Assembly: GCA_029783825.1 (NCBI GenBank)
Contig: JAREIK010009617.1
Location: forward strand, 29,828 to 93,827
Direction: 5' to 3'
Origin: Sapria himalayana
Lineage: Eukaryota > Streptophyta > Magnoliopsida > Malpighiales > Rafflesiaceae
DNA: 64,000 nt
Positions within the stretch are counted from its first letter, which is position 1. Each line of letters opens with the position of its first letter. Positions 11,392 through 25,269 of the stretch are shown piece after piece. A program made the translations under genes and the position numbers. Below the pieces are notes generated by a model. That model made no database searches, was not told the DNA's origin, and was given only the letters and a program-made list of their open reading frames with translations.

Positions 11392-13269
11392 AAATATATT
11401 TAAATTTTTAATTTGAATTTGATAACATTATTTTAAATTTTTTAAAATTTAATATATTATAAAATATTTATTAAAGTATTTCTTGCTATTTTATTTTATT
11501 TTTATTATTTTATAAATTATTTATTTAATTATATTTATATTCAAGCCGCGTCTTAAAAATATTTTTAAAAACATTGATTTTTTAATATTTTTATTTATGA
11601 TATTTTATTTTATATTTTCTAAAATATTAATTAATTATATATTGTGATGCTCAAAAAATTTAGGCATTAATGTCTCGAGGCATAACTCTTATCTAATTAA
11701 CATAAACATGTCTCATCTTATGTTTTGGTCTTTTAAAAATTTGATATATACAATAGACATATATACATATACGTAAAATATTTATCTATATATTATATTG
11801 TGTGTGTATATATATGATTGTCATGTTTGTACTTGTATATACATAAACACGTACATTTAACCACAACATTATATACTTACATATTGTTGTGTATTATATA
11901 TACACAACAATATATATATATATATAAGGAGCACATTTGTTTGATATGAATATGTGAATGTTGATAATTTATGTGAATATTATATTGTGTAATATTCAAT
12001 TACACATATAAGCTTTGAATTTGTGATATTTTAAATTTTTATCATGTATGTGAATATCTAATATCTATTATTTGTATCCGTGATTCCATGTTTTAATTAT
12101 GGATGTTAAAATAATATGGCATGTAGAAAAATCATCTATTAAAATTAATCTGTAATTTTTTGATATATTTTTTGATTGTGATAATTATCATGTAATTTGT
12201 GTTATTCAATCGCGTCTTGTATACATTATTATTATTTATCAATATCATGATATCTAAAAGAATTTAAACATCACATAATTACAAATACTTTGATGTGAAT
12301 TTTTTTTAAAAATCACAATTTAATATTCAATAATTTTTAATTTTCATTTTTTATATATAGAGAATATGTTTTAAAAATATTCAATAAATGTTGGACATGT
12401 CAACTTTCTTTTTAAAAAAATTACTATTTCTTTGATAATTATATTTAATATTTATAATATATAAATTATGAATCTTTGTTGTGAATGGTTCAATAATGAT
12501 TTAACTTTATTCATATATTTTTCATGGCTTTATTTTTGTTGTGAATGGTTCAATATCATCACATAATTATTTCATATATTCCTTGTTATAATATTTTTAA
12601 TGGTTTTATTTTTGTAATTCATTGTTATAAATTTATGTTATAAAATAATACTTAGTGTCTAACTATAGGACGAGATGTATTTATTAATGCTAAAAGAACT
12701 ATACAGTGGATGTCTTGAAAAGGTTTGTTATGATGGAATGTTTTTTGGTTGGTCGTCCAATAGTCTCAAGTTTGACAATAAATAATGATAAAAATAAAAA
12801 TTTTATTCATGAGATACATTACAAATAGCTTTCAATTAGTTTTATCTATCTCATTGCCACACGAAATAACACCAGTCGATCTTAGTCAAGCATATTTGAG
12901 ATTCATATATAGAAAGTCAATAAAGCACTTGTTTTTGGGTGATAATATTTCTTATTTTTGGGTTAACATATTTTTCTTACATAATGTCATTTAGATTTCA
13001 TATAATGGATTTTAATTCCATGATGCTATTTCCTATGTATCTCAAATGTGGATTTACTTAATAAATGTTGTATAATAATTGCTCTGGTGATTTATGTTGT
13101 ATAACTATTGTATTTCTAATGATGTATTTCTAATGTGGATTTCATATAAATGTTGTATACATGTTTTACGCTATTGCTAAGTTCATATTTTATATATCAG
13201 CTGATTTATGTTTGATGAATAATTTTTTTTTTTATTAAGTTTCTCTATTCTTCTTTTATGCTTAATCAG

Positions 13270-13578
13270 GATTTATTTTTGGCTTGGGCCACATTTGTCT
13301 TTGCTCCTACGACATCTACAGTATCTTGTCCATTTATCCCACGAGGTAAGAATTTAGTTATTGTTGAGATTTGTTTTGATAATATTAGTTTTGCTTAGTT
13401 CTTAAAGTAAATCTTTTATTATTAGAGATTATTTTTTTGATTAATGATTTCTTGTATTATAAAGTTTTCTCATTCTTTTTTTTTAATACTTAATCAGGAT
13501 TCTATGTAGCTTGAGGGATCCTAGTCTTTGCTATTTCTGCTATGACATCTTTATGATCATGTTCATCAATCTAACGAG
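13270..13578 (+). other. Two tandem exon-like modules with splice-like borders
   Basis: Module 1 is 13270-13345 and module 2 is 13498-13578. Each is preceded by CTTAATCAG and followed by GTAAGAATTTAGTTATT, like an intron acceptor and donor. The bodies share TCTTTGCT, CGACATCT-like and ATC-ACGAG words. The first module is open in one frame (begins DLFLAWATFVFAP); the second has stops. A third copy is at 20773-20847 on the minus strand, with its donor changed to ACAAAT. It repeats in the second duplicated block near 56610-56690. I do not recognise a protein. They could be decayed exons of a gene carried by repeat R, or chance resemblance. Confidence 0.4.
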
Positions 13579-14694
13579 GTAAGAATTTAGTTATTATTTA
13601 AGTTTGTTTTATTTAATTTGCGAAGATATTAAAATGATAAAAATTTTGATATTAATGTTATTTATTATTAATAGAAAATAAGTTAAAAAGTAGAAAATAT
13701 TGTTTACATAAAAAAATAAATGGCTTTCCTTTTTCATAGCTGCATATTTGGATATGTTTATGTTTTATATTTATTTTGTGTACTTGGAGCATTTTAGAAA
13801 ATTACTTTTTAATTTTAGAATCAGGTCGACTTAACATATCACATATATAAAAAATATGTATTATATAAAATTTATCAAATTTTATCATAAATATTTACTC
13901 AAAATTTGAATGCTATCTAAATATAATATTTTTTAAATTTTATTTTTTGTTATCGATGTATTCATTATACTAGAATTTATTTGAACTAATTATAAAAAAA
14001 TGAATTATTATGGGATGTTGAAAGTTTAAAGGATAAATACCTAAGGAAGTGGTTAAAATTTCATTATATTTATATTTTAAAATATTGTATATTAAATTTA
14101 TTCATATGTTTATGGATATAATATTAAAAATGTATGTATTTATCAAAATAATATATTTTTTAAGAAGCAACACAAATATGTATTTTCATATATGAAAGTT
14201 TCAGCTAGAATATTAATAAAAAAATAAATAGTAAAGTAAGGGAATACCTATTAAAGTAATGATCATATGATATGAGCAATAATGACATAATTATTTTATT
14301 GATTATTTATGTTGATATTATTTTTTTTTATGCAAAATAAAAAAATTGGTATGACCTAGCTCAATAAGATTTTGTTGGTATAGTATTAGAAGGATAATCT
14401 TCTGACATATAAGTATTTTTATGATATAGATATTGTTTATTTTCTGAAAGATGTCATCTTATCATAGGAATATGCGTGCTTATTTTTTTTATAAAGATTT
14501 ATATTTTTGGGTTGTACTCTTATTAGATATTTTTATAAAGAATTATATTTTATCGTTAACGTGTCTTTATTCAATTATATTACTTATTTTAAGATAACAA
14601 GAAAAAAAATATAATTATGATTAGGTTATATATGACATACGTAGTAAGTATATTTAATTGATTTATAGATTTTGCTTGAAATATTCATCTTAAT

Positions 14695-15310
14695 TTGAGA
14701 TGTCAAATGGGTCGTGCTAGGCTAGGACAATTAGAATTTTAGTGGCATGGTAGGGCTATCAACTTCGTTTGATATGACATGATTTGGTTACACTTGTTAT
14801 TCCATTTTGATATGAAATCAAGTATGAAAGGCTTGATATGTCTTGATGGTCATCCTGAGGAAATTAGGCATGTTTGGTTTTATAGTGATATGTCTAGTTG
14901 GGCTTAGCCTAGCACTAGTTTGTGTTATGTAATGAAGATCAGAAAGCAATGGCACGCACTATGCCGAGAGGTATCAATCGTGTTGTTCTAAGTTGATACA
15001 ATCTAAACTTTGATAGACAAGATGGATCATTTTACTGTATCAGACATAACATAAAATCTAAATATTGTTTGATCGCCTAGGTTTCTACTCGGATATGTCA
15101 GACTAAACTTTATCATGTGAAGTTAGTCGGTCATCGGTCAAGTCACTCACAACTTGGCCAGTGGATGTTGGGTAGTATTGTCTTGCTTCTCCTTGTGCTT
15201 TTTATTTGGTATTGGTCAGTCATGTGGCATGTGTTGTTTTGACACGAGACAACACATGGTATATGACTCGTAATAAATCTATTGAATTATTTTAGTTAGG
15301 TATTATTTAA
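14695..15310 (+). mobile_element. Decayed GC-richer insertion in the left arm
   Basis: It starts with GAGATGTCAAATGGGTCGTG, a decayed form of the terminus GAGGTGTCAAACGGGCC seen intact at 48363. It continues with GC-richer words such as GGGCTTAGCCTAGCAC and CATGTGGCATGTGTTGT. A hairpin at about 15217-15268 pairs GTCATGTGGCATGTGTTGT with ACAACACATGGTATATGAC. The mirrored copy is at 19020-19640, so it was present before the arms were doubled. The right end is not clear. Confidence 0.45.
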
Positions 15311-17137
15311 TGGTCTAGGTTTCTTCGTTTTTTCATTTAATCCAAATATAATTTCTTTAGGCTTTAAAATTTGGCAACATTTATTTTTGATTAATTTATA
15401 TTGGTATAGTATGTTTTTTGGTAATAATTTGTTTATGATAATTTTTTTATATGCGAGTTAGATATATATTGAATTTCCTCAGCTTGCTGATTATGTTTAA
15501 CTCATAGTATTAAAAAATAAAAAAATATTTTATGTTTCAAATATATTCATCAGTATTTTTTATTTATTTTTTTGCTTTATGATATAATATATAAGAAATA
15601 ATATAATTTATTTGTTATATCGAGTTTAAAATTATATTTATTATTTAGTTTCTTGATGCGAGTCGAATCATATATTTGTATGAATTCTAAATTTTTATTT
15701 TTAATTCAAATATTAAAAAAAATATATAAAATATATTATAATATTTAGAATATGTAATATTATTTTAGATTTTTAATTTTGAGATTTTTATTTCATTTAA
15801 AGAATATTAAAAATATAGTAAATATTTTAAAAAAATAAAAAATAGAATAGTAAATATTAATTTCGTGAACATATTTTATATTTAATAAAAATTTATTGTT
15901 TATCTTAGATAAATTTAACATTATATTATTTATTATTCGTATATTATTATGTATAATTTGATATAATAATTTATAATTTATAATATATTTTTATCAAGTT
16001 AAGTATTTAAATATTTGCAATATTATATTGCCTTTTGTTAGTTTTTTTATGTATTTTTTACTTGTTGTATAATTTATATAAAAGTGAGTTTTCTATTTGT
16101 AATAAAAATAGTGTATGTCAACTCCACTATTTTTTTAAGTATCATTTTTTAGTTATTGTTGTATAGTCTCTTCAAGTAAAAAGTAGGATTTCTATGTTCT
16201 AAAATTTTGAAAAATTTATTACATTATAATATGTATGCTCTTTGAATTTGAAATTGAGTTTAAAAACTTATTAATGTTCATAGAATCGAAAATCCTTATA
16301 ATGAAGATGTATTGATTTTTTATTTTACAAATAGAGATGTGAAATTTAATATTATTAGAATTAAAGGTGATGATTAAAATTAGTTTTTATTTCATAGATT
16401 TCAAAATTCAATAAGTGTATATATCTATAGAGGATTGAAGAAATTGTGTTATGAATGAAATTTTTTTTTTGTTTATGAAGGATATATTTCGTTCATTGAG
16501 TGGATGATAAAAAAGTTAAATATTATTATTAATAATTGTTATACTATTATTTTTCTAGAAATTTTATTGAGTTTGAATTTATTTTATAATTTATAATTTA
16601 TTATAGTATTTTGATACTTTAAGTTTATTTTGTGTTTGTGTCATTTTATTGTAGTGGTAAAAATATATCTGACTATGTTTTATATTTTGTTAAAATTATT
16701 TTTAAGAATTGCAGTATTTGTTTAATAATAATAAGTTTCATTGTAGATTTAGTTTTTATTCGGTGGCAGTCGTAAAATGCATGGTTACATGTAAATATAT
16801 GGGAAAACTAATCAACATGTGATACTTGAAAAAGTTGAAGGATGGTTGTGTATATATTGCTTATATGATCAAATATGAAATTTTAGTAAAATTTAAAGTT
16901 AATAAAACTCAAAATAAATTTGATATTATATCTCTTTTAATTTTTTGAACATTCTGTTGAAAGTAGCCATTTGAGGTAATGTTATATATTTGTTTAATGA
17001 AGTTTTTATATCTTATTTTATATTGTAATTATTTTTATTTAATAAATTTTGGTGGTCTTCCATTCAATTTCATATATTTATTTGTTGATATCGTCGTAAA
17101 AAATCTGATGAGCCTACAAGTTTTGTCTATATTTGCA

Positions 17138-17199
17138 CATGACTATTATTAGATTAGTCATTATGTTTTTTTTCTTTTAATGAAAAGACACGTGCAGAC
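17138..17199. other. Spacer at the centre of the palindrome
   Basis: This 62-base loop lies between TGTCTATATTTGCA (ending 17137) and TGCAAATATAGACA (starting 17200). It contains a small inner inverted repeat (ATGACTA...TAGTCAT at 17138-17163) and the word ACACGTGCAG. The same spacer is kept without change at 52963-53024. Confidence 0.85.
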
Positions 17200-20100
17200 T
17201 GCAAATATAGACAAATCTTGTATGCTCATTATATTTTTTACGATATCAATAAATAATATATGAATTTGAATGGAAGACCACCAAAATTTTTAAAATAAAA
17301 ATAATTACTATATAAAATAAGATATAAAAACTTTATTAAACAAATATTTAACCTTACCTCAAATGACTATTTTTAACAAAACGATCAATGAATCGAAAGA
17401 GATACAATATCTAATTTTTTTGAGTTTTATTAACTTTGAATCTTTCTAAAATTTCATATTTGATCATATATGCAACACATACATAATCATCTTTCAACTC
17501 TCTAAAGTATGACATATTAATTAGCTTTCCCATATACTTGTAACCATGCATTTCACAACTGTCACCGAATAAAATCTAAATTTGCCATGAAACTCATTAT
17601 TATTGAACAAGTATTATAATCCTTGAAAAGTATTCCAACAAAATATAAAACATAATCATATATATTTTTCTAACTAAAATAAAATGACACAAACCAAAAA
17701 CAAACATAAAGTATCAAAATACTATAATAAATAATAAATTATAAAATAAATTCAAACTCAATAAAATTTCTAGAAAAGAAGAAGTATAACAGTTACTCAC
17801 AATAATATTTGACTTTTTTTTTTTCATCCACTCAATGAACGAAACATATCTTTTATAAACATAAAATTTTGTTCATTCATAACAGAATTTCTTCAATCCT
17901 CTATTAATGTATAAACTTGTTGGATTTTGAGATCTATTAAATGAAAATTCATCTTAATCATCAATTTTAATTTTAATGATAACTAATTTTATATCTTTAT
18001 TTGCAAAATAAAGAATTACTTCATCTTCATTGTAAGGATTATCGATTCTACGAACATTGATGGAATTTTAGTATTTAATTTCAAAATTTTAATAGCAGAA
18101 ATGTCATAATGAAATAAAATTTTCAAAATTCTGAAACATAGAAATCCCATTTTTTACAAAAAACGCTATACGACAATAATTAAAGAAGGATATATTAAAA
18201 AGTAGTGGACATGATTTCACTATTTTTTTCACAAATAGAAAACTCATTTTTACATAAATCATGCAGCTAGTTAAGAATATATAAGGAACAAAAAACAACA
18301 TAAAGATAATATAACATTTTTAATACTTAAACACTTAACTTGATAAATATAAATTATAAATTATTATATCCAATTAAACCTAACAATATGCGAATAATCA
18401 ATAATATAATATCAAATTTATCTAACGCAAATAATATATTATTGTTGAATTTAAAATATGTTCACAAAATTAATATTCACTATTCAATTTTTTAATTTTT
18501 AAATATATTTGCTTTATTTTTATTATTCTTTTAATGAAACAAAAAACTCAAAATTGTAAATCTAAAGTAATTTCACACATTATAAATATTATTATATATT
18601 TTTTATATGTATTTTTTAAATGTTTGAATTAAAAATAAAAAATTTAGAATACTTTCAAATAATTGACTCGACTCACGTCAATAAACTAAATAATAAATAT
18701 GATTATAAACTCGGTATAACAAATAAACAATATTATTTCTTCTATAATATTTCATAAAGTAAAAAAATAAAAAATAAAAAAAGCTGATGGTTATATTTTA
18801 AACGTAAAATAATTTTTTATTTTTTAATACTGCGAGCTAAACAAAATTAGTAGGCTGAGATAATTCAATAAATATCTAACTTACCTATAAAAAAATTCTT
18901 ATAAATTAATTATTATCAATAAAAAATACTATAACAATAAAAACTAATAAAAAATAAATACTATGTCAAATTTTAAAACCTAAATATATTATTTTAATAT
19001 TTAATTAAAAACAAACAAGAAATCTAGACGATCAAATAATATCTAACTGAGATAATTCAATAGATTTCATATAAGTCATGTGGCGTGTGTTGTCTCTGCA
19101 CACGACAATACATGCCACATGACTGACTAGTATAAATCCACAGCCGCAAGGAGGGCCAAGGCAATATTGCCCAACATCTACTGGCCAAGTTGTAAGTGGC
19201 TTCGCCGGTAATCAATTTCACATGATCAAATTTGATCTGACATGCCTGGCTAGAAATCTAGATTATTAAATAATATTTAGATTTCATGTTGTATTCGACA
19301 AAACAAAATGATATATCTTGGCTATCAAAGTTTGGGTTTGTCGACTTAGCGCGACATGATTGTCACCTTTCGGCATTGTGCATGCCATTGTTTTTTGATT
19401 TTTATTCAATGACACAAGCTAGTGTTAGGCTAAGTTTGATTAGATACGACCTTACAAACTCAAACATACTTAATTTCCTAATGATGTTCATCAAGATATA
19501 TCGAGCCTTCTATATTCGATTTCATGTTAAAATAAAATAATAATGATAACCAAATCATTTCATGTCTGACAAAGATGTTAGTTCTATCATGCCACTAAAA
19601 TTCTAGTTGTCCTAAGCTATCATAATCCATATGACATCTCAAATCAGATGAATACATCAAGTAAAATTAATGATTCAACTAAATATACTTATAACTTAGG
19701 TTACATATAACTTGGTCATAAATATATATATATTTTTTGTTATCTTACGATAAGTAATAAAATTCATTAAATACATATTAAAGATAAAATTAATATATAG
19801 ACTTATAAAAATATCTAATAAGAGTTTAATCCTAATATAAATTTTTATAAAAAAAATAAGCACTCATATTTTTATGATTATATTATATTTTTCATAAGAT
19901 AAATAATATCTAGATCATGAAAACACTTGTATGTCATAAGATAATTTTTGTAAAACTATGTCAAAAGAATCTTGTTAAACAAGGTAATACAAATCTTTTA
20001 TTTTCGTATAAATAAAATAATATCAATATAAATAAGTAATAAAATAATTATGTCATTAGTTCTCATACTATATGATCATTATTTTAATATGTATTCTTGT

Positions 20101-22690
20101 ATTTTACTTATTTATTTTTTTATCAATATTTCATATAAAATTTTCACATATCAGATGTGAATGTGCATAATTGTGTTGATTGTTAAAAAATATATAATCT
20201 TTGGGAAATGCATACATTTTTTTTATATTTTATCCATGAACATTTTTTTAAATTTAATATTCACTAATTTAAAATGCAAATATAATAAAAAATTCAATCA
20301 TTCCCCAAGTTATTTATCTTTTAAACTTTTAATATCCTTAAATAATTTTTTTTTTGTATAATTGGTTCACATAAATTTTAATATAATTAATACATCTATA
20401 ATGAGAAATAAATTTAAAAAAAATATTATATTTAGATAGCATTCAAATTTTGAGTAATGTATTTATGATAAAATTTGATAAATTTTATATTATCAATATT
20501 TTCGATACATGCGATATGTTAAATCGATTAAAATCTAAAATTAATAAATAATTTTTAATAGTATTTCAAGTATACAAAATAGACATAATACATAAACATA
20601 TTTAAATATGTAATCATGGATGAGGAAATATAATTTATTTTTTTATGTGATGATATTTTTTAATTTTTAGTTTATTTTCTTATAATAATAAATAATATCA
20701 GTATTAAAATTTTTATCATTTCAATTTTTTCGTAGTAAAATAAAGCAAACCTAATAATAGTTAAATATTTGTCTCGTGAGATAGCTGAACAAGATTGTGC
20801 AGATCTAATAGGAGCAAAGACTAAGGTCACTCGAGCCACAAATAATCCTGATTAAGCATAAAAAAAAAGAACAAGAAAACTTAATGAAATAAAAGCTATT
20901 CATCAAATGAAATTTATAATATATAGAGTTTCACCTTAAGCAACAAAGTAAAACATATAATATCAAAACTCAAGAGTAATTATTCTACTATATATAATTT
21001 GTATTAAAAGATTAATACATGGCACAAGCACTTATTTTAATAAAACCACATTAGAAATATATAGTAAAGCATCATGGATTTAAAATTCATCATGTGAAAT
21101 CTATATGATATTCTATAAGAAAAAGAGTAAACCAAAAAAAAAAAAAATCATAAAAGAACATAATATTCAAGTCAATCTACATTAGAAATCTAGCTACCAA
21201 ACTAGACTAGGATAAGGTACCTAATGCAATCTTGCGTTTAGAATTCTTTATAATATTATCACCTTTAGAAAAAAGATTACCACCCCAAAATCACTCTATT
21301 AACTAGATTAAATTTCAATCTAATTTATAATTTTAATTTGTGTTAAATAAAAGTAAATATCTCATTATTATAAAAAAACGTTCATTTATTAATTTTATGT
21401 AATTTAAAATATTATAAAAATCACATAACAAAGTATTTGCAAATGTATTTGTGTGGTGTTTAATTTTCATGATATGTAATATTAACGAGGCATAATTACT
21501 TAAGACAAATTGCATGATAATTGTTACAATAAAAACACATATATCACATAATTATAAATTAATTTTAGTCTCATTTTGATATATGACATGTTATTTTAAT
21601 TTTCATAATTCCATATCTCTACAGATTAAAATACTAAATAGATATTGACCGGCAGAACAAAATATAAAAATATCAAAAATACCAATGACATCACAAATAG
21701 AAATTTAACATTACACAATATGATATTTACATTACATTATGAATATTAACATATTCATAACAAATAATGTGCTACTACATGTATATTATTGTTTATATAA
21801 AATGTACATTATTATGTAAATATGTTATGTTGTATATTCATGTTTTTTGTATATATATGTATGCATGTAAATACATGACTATCATAAACACACACACACA
21901 GACTATAATATATGATGTATGTTTGACTTTATGTACATACATGTCTATTGTATATGTATACATACATGTGCATGCCATGTTTATTGTATATGCATATACA
22001 AGTACATACATGTCTCCAATACATGTACATGTATGTATTTAGTAAAATACATGCATATAAATATTTATACAAGTACGCACACACACATGTATTGTAGTAT
22101 ATTCAATAGCAAAATATAAGTATATGGATATGTGAGTGTATAAGTGTGTGTGTGTGTGTGCTGCATTCTGTCATATTCGAGGTCATAAACATAAAATCTA
22201 AATATACTTAGAGTGAAATTGATTTGACAAGTAATGATTAATAAAGATATTATCGTGTTGTAAATTAAGGAGAGGTGAAAGTTTTGGAAGAGAACTCATT
22301 AATCTAAAAGTGGTAGAAACACGTAGTATTTTTTTAATGGAGGTTTCAGTGAGTTTTGGTTATTGAAAAGGAGAGGAAAAGAGGAGAGTGATTAGGCTAG
22401 ATGTTGGGGAAGCTTTTGAAAATCACCACAACCTATTCATCGTATTATTATATCAAATATGATAAATATAATCTTAGAAAGAAGATTATTTTTATAATTC
22501 ATTATTTTTTTTAAAAAAATTTAAATATTTCTACTTTAAAACATATTTGTTTTTATTATATTTCGGATACGATATGATATATTATATTTTATATTAAAAA
22601 TAAACATTTCTCATTTAACTACATATATACAGTATCTAATTATGAGTAGTACATTAATTACAACGTAAGTATCAATGAGGTGTTAAAATA
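17200..22690 (-). repeat. Right arm of giant palindrome; repeat R, long minus-strand copy
   Basis: On the minus strand this runs from block A of repeat R (near 22690-22450), block B (22440-22180, CTCTCCTTTTCAATAACC reversed at about 22350-22370) and block C microsatellite (22160-21890) down to the palindrome centre. The conserved tail word of block C is at about 22100-22120. Beyond block C it mirrors the left arm. The minus-strand exon-like module is at 20773-20847 and the mirrored GC-richer insertion at 19020-19640, including a hairpin at 19075-19123. Open frames here are short and unconvincing. Confidence 0.8.
19020..19640 (-). mobile_element. Decayed GC-richer insertion, mirrored copy in the right arm
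   Basis: This is the reverse-complement counterpart of 14695-15310. It ends near CATATGACATCTCAAATC, the decayed terminus. The hairpin at 19075-19123 pairs GTCATGTGGCGTGTGTTGTC with GACAATACATGCCACATGAC. The 84-codon frame at 19286-19540 lies in it and shows no domain. Confidence 0.45.
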
Positions 22691-22863
22691 CAATCTATGA
22701 TACGTGTTACAATAGTTTAGTACATATGTATCATGACCCTAAAGTATATTATGGTGAAAATCATATAAATCTATCTATCCCGTATTATTTAAGATACACT
22801 TGATTTACTGACTCTTCTGGTATTGTGTATGATAAAATCATATGATTGTTTTTTATTTTGCAG

Positions 22864-23057
22864 TTAATATTATTCTAGATAAGTGATTGAGAATGTGGTA
22901 TGATATTATTGAGATACTTGCATCCGTGAAGGATTGAAAGGATTTGAGGATGAATATCCTTGATAGAGCTACACTGAGATTAGGAGCACACAAGTTGTTG
23001 GCAAAGGCAAATGATGACTCATTAGATTTAGAAGATATTAAGACACTTATGGGATGA
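22864..23057 (+). pseudogene. Possible terminal exon of an unrecognised gene
   Basis: After an acceptor-like TTTTGCAG the sequence can be read from TGG at 22896 as WYDIIEILASVKD, one stop, then KDLRMNILDRATLRLGAHKL and ANDDSLDLEDIKTLMG, ending with TGA at 23055-23057. The residue mix is protein-like, unlike the surrounding AT-driven frames, and the frame is kept in the second copy (58686-58879) apart from substitutions. I do not recognise the family, and the internal stop suggests decay. No upstream exon was found. It could also be a chance frame. Confidence 0.3.
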
Positions 23058-23254
23058 TAATTATTGACACCGATTGACTTTAGGATTGATGTTTGTTTTT
23101 ATCTTTCGTTTTTATTTTTTTTTGTTTTGACCTTTGTGACACTTTATATTTTTTGATTGATGCTTAATAATAATTAATTTTTTTCTCATTTTATTATTCT
23201 ATTTGTTTATTATTTCTTTAGAAGTGAATTAATTTTTTTTATTCATTCTGGTGG

Positions 23255-23545
23255 TGGTGACGAGTGATCGGGCACGGGCGACAGACAAATTGAAATTTGG
23301 AGCTAGATCGAGATGATGTTTTGGGCTGCCCACAAAAATGTCATGATCTAGCATGACCCAATAATGACCCATCATGAAATTCACGAGGCTGTCTGGACTC
23401 GTGCTGGTTGGGCCAGGAATAATTCGATTTGTGTTGTACCCGACAAAACACGCCTACCCAACCATGACGTGCCTCGGATAGCACGGTGGCCCGATTGGGC
23501 CATCAAAAAATGAGCACTGATAGTATGATATGCCTCATTTGAAAC
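23255..23545. mobile_element. Decayed GC-rich hAT-type relic
   Basis: A GC-rich island (GATCGGGCACGGGCGACAG, TGGCCCGATTGGGCCATC) that ends in TTTGAAACCTCTAAT, close to the terminus TTTGACACCTCTA of the intact element at 48363-48736. The left end and target duplication are not visible. Copy B is at 59075-59375. Confidence 0.5.
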
Positions 23546-25269
23546 CTCTAATAAGACCACATCAAACTAGAGAATCACTATAATTTTTTATAATAATAAA
23601 ACTTTTGGGCTATTAGAGCTCTAACAAACAAGTTTCATATGTGAAATGTAACTATATTAAGTACATTCTTTTGGTGATTGATATGTTCTTAAGACATTAG
23701 AAATAAGTCTAATGAAAAATAATATCTCATTATGAAGATTTAGTAAAAAGGAAATATAGTTTTAAAAGTCAAATATTATTAATTTTCTCTCGTGAACACA
23801 AACATGAGTGTGGAGCTCTCACGACATCCCAAAAATTGAGTAGTTAAAACATTATGCAATCATGTTTAAGTTTATAATTCATAAAAAATTATATCATTTT
23901 TTAAATAATAACACTAGTAATTATATCATGGAACTAATGTTGTTTGCAGAAAGATTTTAAAATTTAAAATTGATAATACTCTTCACATCATTTCTAGTTA
24001 TCCTAATATAACTTCTAGTATGAAAGCTTGTGATGGCCATGAAACAATGTGAACAAAAAAATTCACGTGATTCCCAATTGAATTTATACGAAATTATTGA
24101 TTTTGTTCCCTTGAGAAATAAATTTTTTTTTGACACTTATGTTTGTTATTTTTCATAATTTTGTTAAATTTAAGATTTAATTTTTTTTATGGATTTCAAA
24201 TCAAAATTTTGTATTATCCTTGATATATATGGTTATTTTTTATGTCCATTTGTTTTTGAAAAAAAAAATTATTTACAACATTAAAATTTTATATAACTTG
24301 AAAATAGAATTAAACATTGAAAATCTCATGGTTTTTATTAGTATATGTATATATTTTGAGTTTATAAATAAAACTAATTATAAATGAAATTTATTTTAAT
24401 TTTAAATTTGAAAATATAATTAAACTTTGAAAAATAATGTTATATTATAAATTTTTTAATGAAATTTTAATTTATAAATGAAATTCATTTTAATATTTTT
24501 TCTCGAATTAAACCAAATTTTTCAAAAAAATAAAAATAAAAAAGTTAATAGATTTAAAATTCATCTAATATTGTCCGAATCAATCTTTGAAAAAAAATAT
24601 TGGTAATTAATAACGGAATAATGTTAGGATTCTTAACTTATATTGCATATATTTTTTTATTTTTAAAATTCCATAAATAATAAAAATATTTTGTTTTAAA
24701 ATACATTTAATCAAAGTTAACAACTTGTAAAAAATGAAACAATTATGTTTGAGTGCTTCAGATAAAAAAATATATGTTTTGGACTCAATTTGTTTTTATA
24801 AATAGACATTAAACGACAATATATTTATATTTTGAATTAAATAGATTAACCTCGTGCTACCCCTCTCCTACCACATTTGAAAAAAGAAACCCTGCTTGTT
24901 AAATTAAAATACATGCATTATAAACACATATATAATGTTGCATATATAACATTATATAAAGATATTTTAATATATTTTATAAACTATATATCATGCTATA
25001 TTCAAATATATAACATTATATATAAATAGTAACAAAAGAAAAAGTTGTATATATCGTAGCTTTATTATTTTATCTAATTTTATTGGTTAGATGACAAACT
25101 AATTAATTAGTTTGTATGATATTTTGCAAGTATTAAATGATAATTTTGTTCATATATCCGTCACACAATGGATATATCAAAAAATAAGTTATTTAGAAAT
25201 GAGAACTTATTTTTAGTAAAATAAATATATTAACTATTAGATAAACTTATGTATATAGTTTATTGAGTT
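23546..25269. other. AT-rich DNA without recognisable features
   Basis: No open frame of note, no terminal repeats and no RNA gene recognised. The stretch is kept in copy B, so it is old relative to the duplication. Confidence 0.5.

Larger units (their letters stand above)
11750..17137 (+). repeat. Left arm of giant palindrome
   Basis: This arm pairs with 17200-21950 read on the minus strand. Near the centre the arms are about 90% alike by eye: ATTTTGGTGGTCTTCCATTC at 17050 mirrors the sequence at 17265. Around 13950-14300 they are about 80% alike, and around 11800-12300 similarity is lower but still ordered (shared ATAATTATCATG and CATATTGTGTAAT-type words). Blocks A and B of repeat R, present at the far end of the right arm, are missing here. 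The arm contains a 60-bp local duplication at about 12477-12560 (TTGTGAATGGTTCAATA twice), the splice-like modules at 13270-13578 and a decayed GC-richer segment at 14695-15310. I found no protein gene in it. Confidence 0.8.

Noticed and set aside
12785..12994. A 69-codon frame in the left palindrome arm
   Set aside because: No domain, and it is not kept in the mirrored arm.
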